Of a stretch of 64,000 nucleotides of DNA, positions 8,979-16,773 are shown piece by piece (within the stretch, counting starts at the first letter, position 1; each line of letters begins with the position of its first letter). A model generated the notes under the pieces. The model had not been told where the DNA came from, made no database searches, and saw only the letters and a program-made list of their open reading frames with translations. This DNA is from Planctomycetaceae bacterium (GTDB lineage: Bacteria > Planctomycetota > Planctomycetia > Pirellulales > Pirellulaceae). A program made the position numbers and the translations under genes. The stretch is from the NCBI GenBank assembly GCA_020638995.1, contig JACKHM010000001.1:372001-436000 (forward strand), read 5' to 3'.

Positions 8979-9813
8979 TGGCTACAACGGCACCGCTGGC
9001 GGCCCGGACTGCAACGAATCCACCTGGACCACCCACGAAGACTGGCCCTCCGCCGTCGATGAGTATCTGGCCATGTTGCAGTATGAAGCGGATATGGAGG
9101 CGGGGGCAGCACAAGCTGATTCGTCGGCGGATGCGGTCGTCGAAACTTACAATGAGGAAACGGGCGAATATACCTACGAAGTGCCCCCGAATGTTGGTGA
9201 GAACGCAACATCGATTGGCGAGTCAGGAGCAACTTCCGGAATCGAACGAAATCCGGAAACGCTACTGGGCCAAATCAGTTTTGTGATTTGGGCCTTCCAC
9301 GAACCACCGATGAACACTTACAAGTCGATTGGGCTGTCGTTTAAGGGAATGTGGCAATCTCTCGTTGGGGATCCCGAGGTAACGAAAACATTTCAACATG
9401 CATTTGAACTACAACCGTTAATTGGTGGTCAAAGGCAAGGTCAACATATTGGTGCGTTTGTCGATGGCTTTATTCCATTCGGAGATCCACTAGAGGGAAC
9501 CTATGATGGGGACAATCGTGCAATCCGTGTCACGAGACTCCTGGGCGCCGCAACTCGCGAAATAGTTCTTCTCTATGCTGGGGGTTCACTTGCCTCTCCA
9601 ATTGTAGGGACGGCCCGCTACGCTTCCGCAACATGGTATCAGGGCATTTGGATTTCGTGGGCTTGGCCTAGTGCTCTTGTAAGCGAAGCAGTCCCGGCAC
9701 TGTCGGGCTTATACAGCATTTCGAGCCTCATCAACACGGGGATAAAGATTGGATCGATCATTGACACGATTCAGGAAGTTGGCGAACTCATTGACTCCTT
9801 TCAGCAGGATTGA
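8929..9813 (+). pseudogene. Orphan polymorphic-toxin C-terminal module A
   Basis: The open frame begins inside the palindromic repeat and has no credible start codon or export signal. From about 8982 to 9201 it is nearly identical to 10948-11160 (GTAGGPDCNESTWTTHEDW through EYTYEVPPN), the shared arm of this array. After the arm come about 200 unique residues. An Asp/Gly-rich stretch with FVDGFIPFGDP resembles pretoxin-type segments, and hydrophobic stretches (IVLLYAGGSLASPIVG, SALVSEAVPALSGL) end in DSFQQD. The unique tip is a candidate membrane-active effector, but no known toxin family was recognised. A small membrane-protein gene starts 3 bp later, as expected of an immunity partner. It is probably a silent cassette unless recombined. 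Confidence 0.55.
8982..9201 (+). repeat. Shared arm copy 1 (3-prime part of the arm)
   Basis: This copy of the last part of the toxin-array arm aligns without gaps to 10948-11160, with scattered substitutions. Homology ends right after YTYEVPPN/YTYEVTPN, where the toxin tips diverge. Confidence 0.85.
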
Positions 9814-9816
9814 TAG

Positions 9817-10062
9817 ATGAAGATTCCAAACGATGAAGTTCTTCGCGAGATGGGAATGACGGCCGAGGAATTTATTAGTTTTAGGCGTAGGCAGAAACGG
9901 AACGCGGCGCTTTGGATGTTTGTGGCAATTGGTGGCGTTTATGCAAGTATGGTTTGGGTGCGACCGGTGGCACCGACAATGGCAACGGTGCTTGGGTGTG
10001 TATCGCTGGTGGTCGTCTTGCATTGTTTCGGGGAAGTCGTCGGCTTGAACGATCACTACTGA
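9817..10062 (+). CDS. Small two-helix membrane protein, candidate immunity protein for module A
   Basis: The 81-residue protein starts 3 bp after the module A stop. It has a charged N-terminus (DEVLREMGMTAEEFISFRRRQKR) and two hydrophobic helices, about residues 29-46 and 50-70. No family was recognised. Position directly after a unique toxin tip and a different sequence in each module are the pattern of immunity genes. Membrane placement would suit a pore-forming partner, which is inference. A perfect hairpin follows at 10084-10109. Confidence 0.55.
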   Translation: MKIPNDEVLREMGMTAEEFISFRRRQKRNAALWMFVAIGGVYASMVWVRPVAPTMATVLGCVSLVVVLHCFGEVVGLNDHY

Positions 10063-10083
10063 AGCCAAATTTCACGCAGGGTG

Positions 10084-10109
10084 GCCGGGGTTGCTTTGCA
10101 ACCCTCGGC
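10084..10109 (+). other. Strong hairpin after module A
   Basis: GCCGGGGTTGC pairs with GCAACCC-T-CGGC across a TTT loop. There is no following U-run, so it may be a repeat-type palindrome rather than an intrinsic terminator. It lies 21 bp after the small membrane gene and 25 bp before the next module border. Confidence 0.6.
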
Positions 10110-10133
10110 TTGAAGGAGGCATCCGCGGAACGG

Positions 10134-11160
10134 TCAAAGGGGATAAGTCCATTTCCGGACCCTCTGCAAGTCGCAGGCAACTTCTCGACCGACGATGAAG
10201 GCCAGCTGAGCACGACGCTGACCAAGGACGAGTTTGGTATCGATGCCAACTCGGGAGGTGAAGGTAACGACTGGTTCATTACCGAATACGATGCCCGGCC
10301 GAAGGGTTCCGACGACTCCACCTATGGCGACTGGACCTATCACAGTGAATGGGACTCGAAGAACCACGAAGATTCCAGCATCGAGTCGAATGGAAGCTCC
10401 GAGTTCACGCTCGAATTGTCCAAGCCCACCGGCGGCGAGATCAGTGGTTCGATCGACTTGGAATTCGACGGCGGCAGCGACGACGAGTGGCATATCGACA
10501 ACGAAAGCAATTCGAAGTATCAGGACTCGTACGACGCCGGATACGGCTGGACCCAGTTGCACAAGTCAGAATCGAAGTCGACCTACAAGTTGGATGATGT
10601 GTATGGTTCGTCCTACAACGGCCATCCGAACATCGGCTTCGGCGGCGACGGCGCGGCCACGCCCAGCGGCTCGACCCATTCGGAAGAGAACTACACGTTC
10701 GATCAAGTGTCGGAGACCAAGGACAAGTGGAGCGACGAGACGAGTTCGGCCGGCGGCTATGAAGGGTATAGCTGGTCCGAGTGGGACTTGTACGAGAACG
10801 AGTTTCGTTACAAGACCACCGATCACTACGAAGCCGAAATGAGCAGCGACACCAGCGCGGGCGATTCACCCGGCTTGCCAACAGGCAGCGACGACGGCTA
10901 TACGGACTACGAGACGTTCGACAAGACGTGTCACTCCTGGAACTACAACGGCACAGCCGGCGGCCCGGACTGCAACGAATCCACCTGGACCACCCACGAA
11001 GATTGGCCCTCCGCCGTGGACGAGTATCTAGCCATGTTGCAGTATGAAGCGGATATGGAAGCAGCGGCAGCAGAAACTGATTCTTCGGCGGATACGGTCG
11101 TCGAAACTTACAATGAGGAAACCGGCGAATATACGTACGAAGTGACCCCGAATGTTGCAG
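10134..11160 (+). repeat. Shared arm copy 2 (full length)
   Basis: The arm starts with TCAAAGGGGATAAGTCC and encodes an acidic, Ser/Gly/Asp/Tyr-rich repetitive surface-type region (GNFSTDDEG through YTYEV). Its first part recurs at 15989-16480, its last part at 8982-9201, and broken pieces at 22305-22595. It is the recombination-competent constant region joining different toxin tips. Confidence 0.85.
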
Positions 11161-11456
11161 GTCAGTTCTTCGAAACTCCGCAGCCGCTTCCTTGGTGGGC
11201 AGAACTATTGGGCGTCATGTGTGAGCCAGATGCGACCGATTTTCTCTCGCCGCTTGGCATGGCGAGCAAGCCCGCGAAACCCGTTCTTCGCCCCATTCTA
11301 AAACCTATTTTGGATGGTGCTGGCGGAACCATCGGACGGCTACTACCCAAGGCCCCACTCGGTGCTATTGAGATGCATCATTTGTTGCCCAAACAGTTCA
11401 AGTCCTTTTTCAGCCGCGCTGGGTTGGACATCGAAGACTTCAAGGTTCCAATCGAT

Positions 11457-11461
11457 AGAGC
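11457..11461. other. Target-site duplication AGAGC, left copy
   Basis: AGAGC here and at 15212-15216 flanks the transposon exactly. The reading frame of the toxin is restored when one copy and the element are removed. Confidence 0.85.
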
Positions 11462-11511
11462 TGCGGCGTCTCAGATTAATTGTCCGCGATAGTCTCGTTT
11501 TGGCTGACCGG
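11462..11511. repeat. Transposon left end: terminal repeat and internal binding-type repeat
   Basis: The terminal repeat is 11462-11485. A second related site, GTCTCGTTTTGGCTGACCGG, is at 11492-11511 in the same orientation. Both share GTYTC...TTTT/TTAA...TGWCCG with the right end. Confidence 0.8.
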
Positions 11512-11592
11512 ATGTTGGGGCGTCGAAAGAGCTTGGGGAGGCGCATGAAAGACGGGCGGTGGATTGCGGCCCGTTGTTCATGGTGATGTGGA

Positions 11593-11889
11593 TTAGTGGG
11601 TCTGGTGGCGGTCGGTGAGACTGAGGAGGTGTTGAACGGCCTCGACGAAACCGCAATCGCGAGCCGCCATTGTGAAGTCGATCGGGTTGAAGTTGGTCTG
11701 GCAGTGGAAGCAGCGAACCAAGTTCTCTTGCGGATTGAGGTCCGAGCGGCTTTCGCCGCAGCGGGGACAGACGAAGATCAGCTGTCCGTCGCGACGGCGG
11801 TGTGGCCAAGCGAGGCGTTGCAACAACCATGGGAAGGGGACCTCGTTACGCAGTTGCCGAAGCTGCTGGTCGGTGAAGCGTCTGGCCAT
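11593..11889 (-). CDS. CHC2/primase-type zinc-finger accessory protein of the transposon
   Basis: The 98-residue protein has paired cysteine knuckles (CPRCG and RCFHC) followed by TNFNPIDFTMAARDCGF and EAVQHLLSL. This order matches the zinc-binding domain of DnaG-type primases (zinc ribbon, then a helix with DF..M). No catalytic primase domain is attached. The start is ATG 11889 with AGGAG 8 bases upstream; the stop of the ATPase gene is 13 bp upstream of it. In Tn7-like elements the third gene is often the target-selecting zinc-finger protein TniQ. Whether this protein does that job is an open inference. Confidence 0.75.
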   Translation of the reverse strand: MARRFTDQQLRQLRNEVPFPWLLQRLAWPHRRRDGQLIFVCPRCGESRSDLNPQENLVRCFHCQTNFNPIDFTMAARDCGFVEAVQHLLSLTDRHQTH

Positions 11890-11902
11890 GAGAGGGCTCC
11901 TG

Positions 11903-12691
11903 TTAGAGTTGAAACTCGCCAGCCGCTTGCCGGAACACGTCTTCATCGACGCGTGCCACATCGAGCGCCGTGGCTTGCAGCAGGCAGGCGATGGCCAAGT
12001 TGTTGATGGCGCGGGGCAGGCCGCCGGTGAAGTCGTGCAGCAGATCCTTGACTTCCGCGTCAAAAATCTTCCCATCGCCGCCCGCTTGCGAGACCTGAAA
12101 GTCCACGTACTGGGCGGTCTGCTCCTTGCTGAGCGGCCGCAGCTGATAACGGACCGACACCCGGTTCAGCAGGTCGGCATGTTGAGCCCGCTTGATCGTG
12201 CCGCGGAGCGACTCTTGGCCGACGAGCAGAATCTTCAACGGCGGGCCGATTTCCAAGGCCGAACTGATCAACAGCCGCAAGTCGGTCAACGATTCCGACG
12301 TGAGCAGATGGGCTTCATCGAAGATCAGCAGCAAGGTGCCCTCGCTGCGTTGAGCCCGCTCTAGGATCTGTTCGTAAAGACGATCCTTGCCGCGCTTCGG
12401 CGCTTCGCCAAGTTGCGTCGCGATCAGCTTCAACAATCCTGACGAAGGCAGATGGGTCAGATGACAATAGACCACCTCACACTGCTGCGGCGTGAGTCGG
12501 CTGAGCAGTCGCTTGATGAGCGCCGACTTGCCGACGCCACTCGCGCCGGTGACCAGTCCCAGTTCGCCCATCTTGAGCAGGAACTCGAGCCGAGCGAGTC
12601 CTTCTTTCATGCGTGCATCTTGCCACAAGGCAGCGGCGGTCGCGTGTTCGGAGAAAGGCTGCGTGCGGAATTGAAAATGTTCGAGGTACAT
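11903..12691 (-). CDS. ExeA/TniB-like AAA ATPase of the transposon
   Basis: The 262-residue AAA protein has Walker A GASGVGKSAL, Walker B LLLIFDEAH and a sensor region GQESLRGTIKR. It begins MYLEHFQFRTQPFSEH, the usual start of ExeA/GspA-like ATPases. Its ATG overlaps the transposase stop (TGATG), so translation is coupled. In Mu, Tn7 and Tn552-type systems this ATPase (MuB, TnsC, TniB) binds target DNA and activates the transposase. Confidence 0.88.
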   Translation of the reverse strand: MYLEHFQFRTQPFSEHATAAALWQDARMKEGLARLEFLLKMGELGLVTGASGVGKSALIKRLLSRLTPQQCEVVYCHLTHLPSSGLLKLIATQLGEAPKRGKDRLYEQILERAQRSEGTLLLIFDEAHLLTSESLTDLRLLISSALEIGPPLKILLVGQESLRGTIKRAQHADLLNRVSVRYQLRPLSKEQTAQYVDFQVSQAGGDGKIFDAEVKDLLHDFTGGLPRAINNLAIACLLQATALDVARVDEDVFRQAAGEFQL

Positions 12692-14268
12692 CAAGGGTCT
12701 CCTGTGGATAAGAGGGATTGAAGTTGCCACAACACGTGTGGAATCGTGAGTGCTTCGGCCTGAGCGACCGCCGTGCGGACGAGCGCTTCGTGCAAGCGAT
12801 CGTGTCGCGCGTGAAAGGCACGCAGTGCATCGAGTTCGTCGCGGCTGAGTGCCGAAAGTCCCGCGGTGCGTCCCAGCAAGCGGGCCACGAGCGTGGCGAA
12901 GCTGCTGAGCGACCAGACGTTGCGTTGTTGAGCGGACTGAAAGTCGAGTCCTTGCTGTCGCCGTTGTTGTTGGCTGGCTTCGTGGCTGGCCTGCAAGGCG
13001 TTCAAGTAGGACGGTTCAATAGAGTTCTGCTGTGGGGGCGGAGCAGGTTGCGGATGATGTCCTGGCTCGCGCTGATAGCGGCGGGCGAGGCCCAGATAAG
13101 CACCGTCGAGTCGAAAGAGCTGAACTTCCTGCAACGCTTCACGCGTTTGAAAGGAATCGAAGCGAACTTCCACGCGATCGCCGCGCAGCTTGGGATCGAC
13201 AGCAAAGGTTTGTTCGAGGATCGTGACATCGGAGAAGTCGCGATCGACGGTCCGTTGCTCGCGGCGATGAAACAGCGGGAGGATACTCTGCAGCCGCACT
13301 GGGCGTTGCAAGCGAGTGGCCGAGTGGTAGCGATCGTGGGGCGTCTGCTTGGTCTCGCTATGGACAGCAACGTGATATTCCTGCGTCAGCCAAGCTTGCA
13401 GCGCGCGATTGATGTCTCCCAGTGATAGCAATTGGGCAGCGCGGATTTCGGCTTCCAGTTGTCCCTGCAGCGTCTGAAAGAAACGTTCGATCAGGCCGCC
13501 GGTCGCGGGATCGCGCGGCGGGCGATGAAGGAGCTTGATGTTCAGTTCGGTGCAAGCCAGCTTCAACGCACCGGCGTGATAGATCTTGGCATTATCGACA
13601 TACAGTTCTCGGCTGGTGTCATGATGCGACCAGGCACGCAACAGCGAATCGACCAGGATGTCGAGATTCTCGCGGAGGTAATATCTGGCTTCCACGATGT
13701 AGCGGCTGTGGCAGTCAATCCAGGCGGAGAGATGCGTCTTGACGGCGCGTCCTTGCTGCACGACCGGCGGGCCGTGCTCGAAGTCGCCGACCCACAAGGC
13801 TCCGGCTTCGTCGCGCGTCCAACGACAACGAATGGTCTGCTCGCTGACTCCCAGCTTGCGACGCGTGGCACCTTCGCGATGGAGATGACGATAGAGTGTC
13901 GAGCGCGGTACGCCGCGACCGAACTCTTGCTTCAAGATGCGGTTGATGACGACGTCGCTACGACGCGGCTGTTCCTTCTTCAGTTCGACGGCCCGATTCA
14001 ACAGGGCTTGTTGGTTGGCGCGCGGCTGGCCCCGGTCGCTGCGCGAGCGCCGAAAGGTGCCGGCAACTCCCTCATCGCGGAGCCGCTTCCACCATCGCCG
14101 CAACGTTCGCACCGAGACGCACTGGCGTTGTCCGTTGGGCAGCAATCGCTCCTCGGCGGCCAGCTTGCGAAAGTACGCTTCGCGCTCCGCTTGAGGAATC
14201 TCTCCCAACAGCAGCGGACTGAGTAGCGAGCACCGAAACACGGCCCACGCCTGATCGTCACGACCCAT
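12691..14268 (-). CDS. DDE transposase of the Mu/TniA (rve) type
   Basis: The 525-residue protein has an N-terminal helix-turn-helix region (QCVSVRTLRRWWKRLRDEG), an integrase core with WVGDFEHGP (first Asp), ELYVDNAKIYH (second Asp) and GLIERFFQTLQG (Glu), and a C-terminal Mu-type domain (AVDPKLRGDRVEVRFD). ATG 14268 is chosen over the upstream extension because AAGGAG lies 8 bases before it. The catalytic residues are intact, so the element may still move. Confidence 0.9.
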   Translation of the reverse strand: MGRDDQAWAVFRCSLLSPLLLGEIPQAEREAYFRKLAAEERLLPNGQRQCVSVRTLRRWWKRLRDEGVAGTFRRSRSDRGQPRANQQALLNRAVELKKEQPRRSDVVINRILKQEFGRGVPRSTLYRHLHREGATRRKLGVSEQTIRCRWTRDEAGALWVGDFEHGPPVVQQGRAVKTHLSAWIDCHSRYIVEARYYLRENLDILVDSLLRAWSHHDTSRELYVDNAKIYHAGALKLACTELNIKLLHRPPRDPATGGLIERFFQTLQGQLEAEIRAAQLLSLGDINRALQAWLTQEYHVAVHSETKQTPHDRYHSATRLQRPVRLQSILPLFHRREQRTVDRDFSDVTILEQTFAVDPKLRGDRVEVRFDSFQTREALQEVQLFRLDGAYLGLARRYQREPGHHPQPAPPPQQNSIEPSYLNALQASHEASQQQRRQQGLDFQSAQQRNVWSLSSFATLVARLLGRTAGLSALSRDELDALRAFHARHDRLHEALVRTAVAQAEALTIPHVLWQLQSLLSTGDP

Positions 14269-14320
14269 AAAAATTCTCCTTCGCCGGGAACCAAGTGGTC
14301 TGTCGAAGGAGCAAGCTACC

Positions 14321-14993
14321 TCAAGGCGGCCGTGATCTTGTTGCGAAGCGGGGGAAGAACGATTCGGCAAACATCCGATTCCAATGATCGATCAGATGCA
14401 GTAAACGGCGCGCGGTGCGTAAGATCTCACCCCGGTGCGGACTGCGGTATTTATGCGGGGCGACGGCACCTAGAAAGCGATGGTCGGTGAACAGCGGATC
14501 GTGTTCGCTGCATAGCTGGAGACCTAATTGCAAGGCGACCGACTGCGTGCCAAGGAACTGCAAGAACCGCCACAGCGTCGAGCGGTGCAGCGCCCGCTCA
14601 TCGATCTTCTTCCGTTCCGGCGGCGTGACATAACCGATGACACGCTTCTGCGGCGCGACGATCCGCTGCAAGGAGAGCCGATCCTGCTCCAAGTAATCGC
14701 GGGCCAAGGGCAGCAGGCTGATGCTGGCATAACGCCGCTGCGGCAGTACGAAAGTCGGGCCAATCGGTAAACACATGCCGACATCGCGAGCACCTCCAAC
14801 GAGCCAAGACGACACTGACGACTTGCACGGTCAAATCAACAATCACACGCAGCTTGCGGCGTCGCAGTTCGTGGCGTGTGAAGCCGCTGGTCGCATCGCA
14901 ACGACTGCAACAATGGCGATAGCGAACACCGTTGGCAATCGCTTGCCGATGCTGCTCGAAGGCGGTCAGAACTGAAGAATTGGTGGCAGCCAA
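14321..14993 (-). pseudogene. DUF6431-like zinc-knuckle gene of the transposon, with a +1 frame change
   Basis: The first part (from TTG 14993) encodes CCSRC...GFTRHELRRRKLRV and RWRCSRCRHVFTDWPDF. The family then continues in the +1 frame as VLPQRRYASISLLPLARDYLEQDR and on to a stop at 14321. The shift falls at TTT-C-GTA (about 14749-14755). This may be a one-base insertion that killed the gene, or a +1 slip at TTT/TTC by tRNA-Phe. The joined product would be about 220 residues. Family members occur next to transposase genes; their role is unknown. It ends 52 bp before the transposase start and is read in the same direction. Confidence 0.6.
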
Positions 14994-15150
14994 GACGATG
15001 CAAGAATCATTGATTGACTGGAGAGGAACGGGCCTGTCATGCGAACGTCGAGGCTCGTTCCTCTTCTTCTGCGCGCACCGCCCAGACAGAGGCGGGCTTC
15101 TAGAAATAATGCGCGACGGCGGGCTCGGAGCGGGCTTACGGCGGGCTATT

Positions 15151-15211
15151 CTCGGTCAATCAAATCGAGACAAACGCCGCGCTTTCCGGTCAGTTAAAAT
15201 GAAACGCCGCA
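15151..15211. repeat. Transposon right end: terminal repeat and internal binding-type repeat
   Basis: The terminal repeat is 15185-15211. A second copy, GTCTCGATTTGATTGACCGA on the minus strand, lies at 15151-15171. Both match the left-end repeats. Confidence 0.8.
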
Positions 15212-15216
15212 AGAGC
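15212..15216. other. Target-site duplication AGAGC, right copy
   Basis: This is the second copy of the 5-bp duplication at 11457-11461. Confidence 0.85.
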
Positions 15217-15367
15217 CAAACATCGTCTGAAGCCTGATGGGATTCATACAATCGACGGAGGGAATTGGAACAAGGTTTGGGAGGAATTCATCAAGGAAAA
15301 CCCGGATGCATCAGAAGCTGATATCATTCTCCAGTTGTATCGAATGCGAGATAGATTTGGAATTTAA
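15217..15367 (+). pseudogene. C-terminal half of the SitA6/DUF2380-like toxin
   Basis: Read in the frame that follows from 11461, this stretch encodes KHRLKPDGIHTIDGGNWNKV, then WEEFIKEN and a terminal RMRDRFGI before TAA at 15365-15367. The order HR...G.HT...GNWNK.W..F matches the C-terminal half of the SitA6/DUF2380 family. It is separated from its N-terminal half only by the transposon. The stop is 1 bp before the immunity gene. Confidence 0.8.
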
Positions 15368-15368
15368 C

Positions 15369-15971
15369 ATGACGCACTTTTATGAACTCAACTGTTCCGC
15401 AAGAACTTTTGCTGAGGGCACTGAAGATAACGACTTCGAGGGAATCGTCTGTCCAATAGAACCTCGACACCGACGTGCTGGGAGGAGAGTCACGGATCTT
15501 CACATTGACATTGTCTCAAAGAGTATTGTCGACTTCTCCACTACTTTCATCGCCGATGTACTTATCACGGACAAAGCGTTGAATGTCCTAGAAAACGCTC
15601 AATTGACTGGTTTCATTGTCAAACCAGTTCACATTCACAAATATCGAAAGGGGATTGATCCCGCAGCTGTTCCAAAGTTGTGGGAGTTCATAGTTACGGG
15701 AAAGGGGGGCCATGCACACGCAGATTCGGGTATTGTGGTCAAATCGAAATGTGAAGCGTGCGGACGCATTCGATACTCGGCGTATGAAAATGGCATCATC
15801 GTTGATGAAACCACCTATGACGGTTCCGACTTCTTTACCGTTACCGAATATCCCAAACACATTCTTGTCAATCAACGAGCAAAGAGTGTGATCGAAGAAC
15901 ACTCGCTTTCCAACACGCAGTTTATCGAGTCGTCACACCTTGTGTGGCCAGAGGGAGTAATCAAGCCTTAG
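15369..15971 (+). CDS. SitI6-like CXXCG-motif immunity protein
   Basis: The 200-residue protein starts at ATG 15369, one base after the toxin stop. It starts MTHFYELN and has one CXXCG motif (KCEACGR) in its second half, followed by TVTEYPKHILVNQRAKSVI. The Myxococcus SitI6 family has two CXXCG motifs. Here the first is replaced by a single Cys region (IVCPIEPRHRRAG), so this is a divergent member. The expected role is to neutralise the SitA6-like toxin. The gene appears intact even though its toxin is split, so it could still protect the cell or simply be a relic. Confidence 0.7.
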   Translation: MTHFYELNCSARTFAEGTEDNDFEGIVCPIEPRHRRAGRRVTDLHIDIVSKSIVDFSTTFIADVLITDKALNVLENAQLTGFIVKPVHIHKYRKGIDPAAVPKLWEFIVTGKGGHAHADSGIVVKSKCEACGRIRYSAYENGIIVDETTYDGSDFFTVTEYPKHILVNQRAKSVIEEHSLSNTQFIESSHLVWPEGVIKP

Positions 15972-15988
15972 CTTTGGTGGTGAAACTG

Positions 15989-16480
15989 TCAAAGGGGATG
16001 AGTCCATTTACGGACCCTCTGTAAGTTGCAGGCAACTTCTCGACCGACGATGAAGGCCAGCTGAACACGACGCTGACCAAGGACGAGTTTGGTATCGATG
16101 CCAACTCGGGAGGTGAAGGTAACGACTGGTTCATTACCGAATACGATGCCCGGTCGAAGGGTTCCGACGACTCGACCTATGGCGACTGGACCTATCACAG
16201 TGAATGGGACTCGAAGAACCACGAAGATTCCAGCATCGAGTCGAATGGAAGCTCCGAGTTCACGCTCGAATTGTCCAAGCCCACCGGCGGCGAGATCAGC
16301 GGTTCGATCGACTTGGAATTTGATGGCGGCAGCGACGACGAATGGCATATCGACAACGAAAGTAATTCGAAGTATCAGGACTCGTACGACGCCGGATACG
16401 GCTGGACCCAGTTACACAAGTCGGAATCACGGTCGACCTACAAGCTGGATGATGTGTATGGTTCGTCCTACGACGGCCAT
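15989..16480 (+). repeat. Shared arm copy 3 (5-prime part of the arm)
   Basis: It begins with TCAAAGGGGATGAGTCC, 17 bp after the SitI6-like gene. It runs nearly identical to 10134-10621 up to DDVYGSSYDGH, where it switches to a different tip. One base change turns CAA into the stop TAA at 16022-16024, which closes the frame upstream. Confidence 0.85.
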
Positions 16481-16771
16481 CTATTCAAGTGGAATCACTC
16501 CCCATCAACACGTGCGATCGGTTGGTGTAGCGGTGACCGTTTCCTTTATCTTCCAAATCAAGGAAGCGCACGAGCGAACTGGACACAAAACTCGAGCCGA
16601 CTTCGGGCCGAGATGCGAAGTCGTATGCCGATTTTCGACAGTTATATCGATGGCTCAGGCAATTTGATTCGAACACACGGCTTTCTCAATATGGAGCGAA
16701 TTTTGTTCATCAATCGAGGATGGACGTTTAATCCGTCAACGGGTGCCTGGCATCCTCCTGTGGGGAACTAA
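16025..16771 (+). pseudogene. Orphan polymorphic-toxin module C
   Basis: An open frame of 249 codons follows the in-frame TAA at 16022 and has no credible start codon. The first about 150 residues are the shared acidic arm. From 16481 the unique tip has about 96 residues and includes QGSARANWTQNSSRLRAEM, PIFDSYIDGSG, GFLNMERILFINRGW and TFNPSTGAWHPP. This resembles a short C-terminal domain I recall from Rhs/CDI-type proteins, but I cannot name it. A unique gene follows 2 bp later. The lack of start and signal suggests a silent cassette that would need recombination with an intact head to be made. Confidence 0.6.
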
Positions 16772-16773
16772 AT

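Larger units (their letters stand above)
10134..11461 (+). pseudogene. Module B: arm plus N-terminal half of a SitA6/DUF2380-like toxin, cut by a transposon
   Basis: The frame is open from the arm border to 11461; it also runs upstream to 9912 by chance. After the arm comes a unique tip with PLPWWAELLGVMCEPDATD and then EMHHLLPKQFKSFFSRAGLD, the His-His core of the SitA6/DUF2380 toxin family known from Myxococcus. At 11462 the transposon begins, and the frame ends artificially at 11492. Joining 11461 to 15217 gives IDRAKHRLKPDGIHT in frame and continues to a natural stop at 15367. The intact tip would therefore have been about 155 residues after the arm. No start codon or signal is attached, so the module was probably an orphan even before the insertion. 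Confidence 0.75.
11462..15211. mobile_element. Mu/Tn7-like transposon, 3,750 bp, DDE transposase plus AAA ATPase plus zinc-finger protein
   Basis: Both ends begin with TGCGGCGT: the left end is TGCGGCGTCTCAGATTAA and the right end, read inward, is TGCGGCGTTTCATTTTAA, followed by TTGTCCG and CTGACCG. A 5-bp duplication, AGAGC, flanks it. Additional copies of the binding-type repeat lie inside each end (11492-11511 and 15151-15171), as usual for Mu/Tn7/Tn552-type elements. Four genes are read leftward: a frameshifted DUF6431-like gene, the DDE transposase, an ExeA/TniB-like ATPase and a CHC2-type zinc-finger protein. There is no obvious cargo, TniQ or resolvase. It sits inside the module B toxin tip. 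Confidence 0.88.

Noticed and set aside
11492..11511. This repeat as the true left end of the transposon
   Set aside because: The outer copy at 11462 matches the right end better over TGCGGCGT and gives an exact target duplication that restores the toxin frame.
11596..14226. Plus-strand open frames up to 264 codons
   Set aside because: They are shadows of the transposon genes on the minus strand, whose catalytic motifs and coupled starts are clear.
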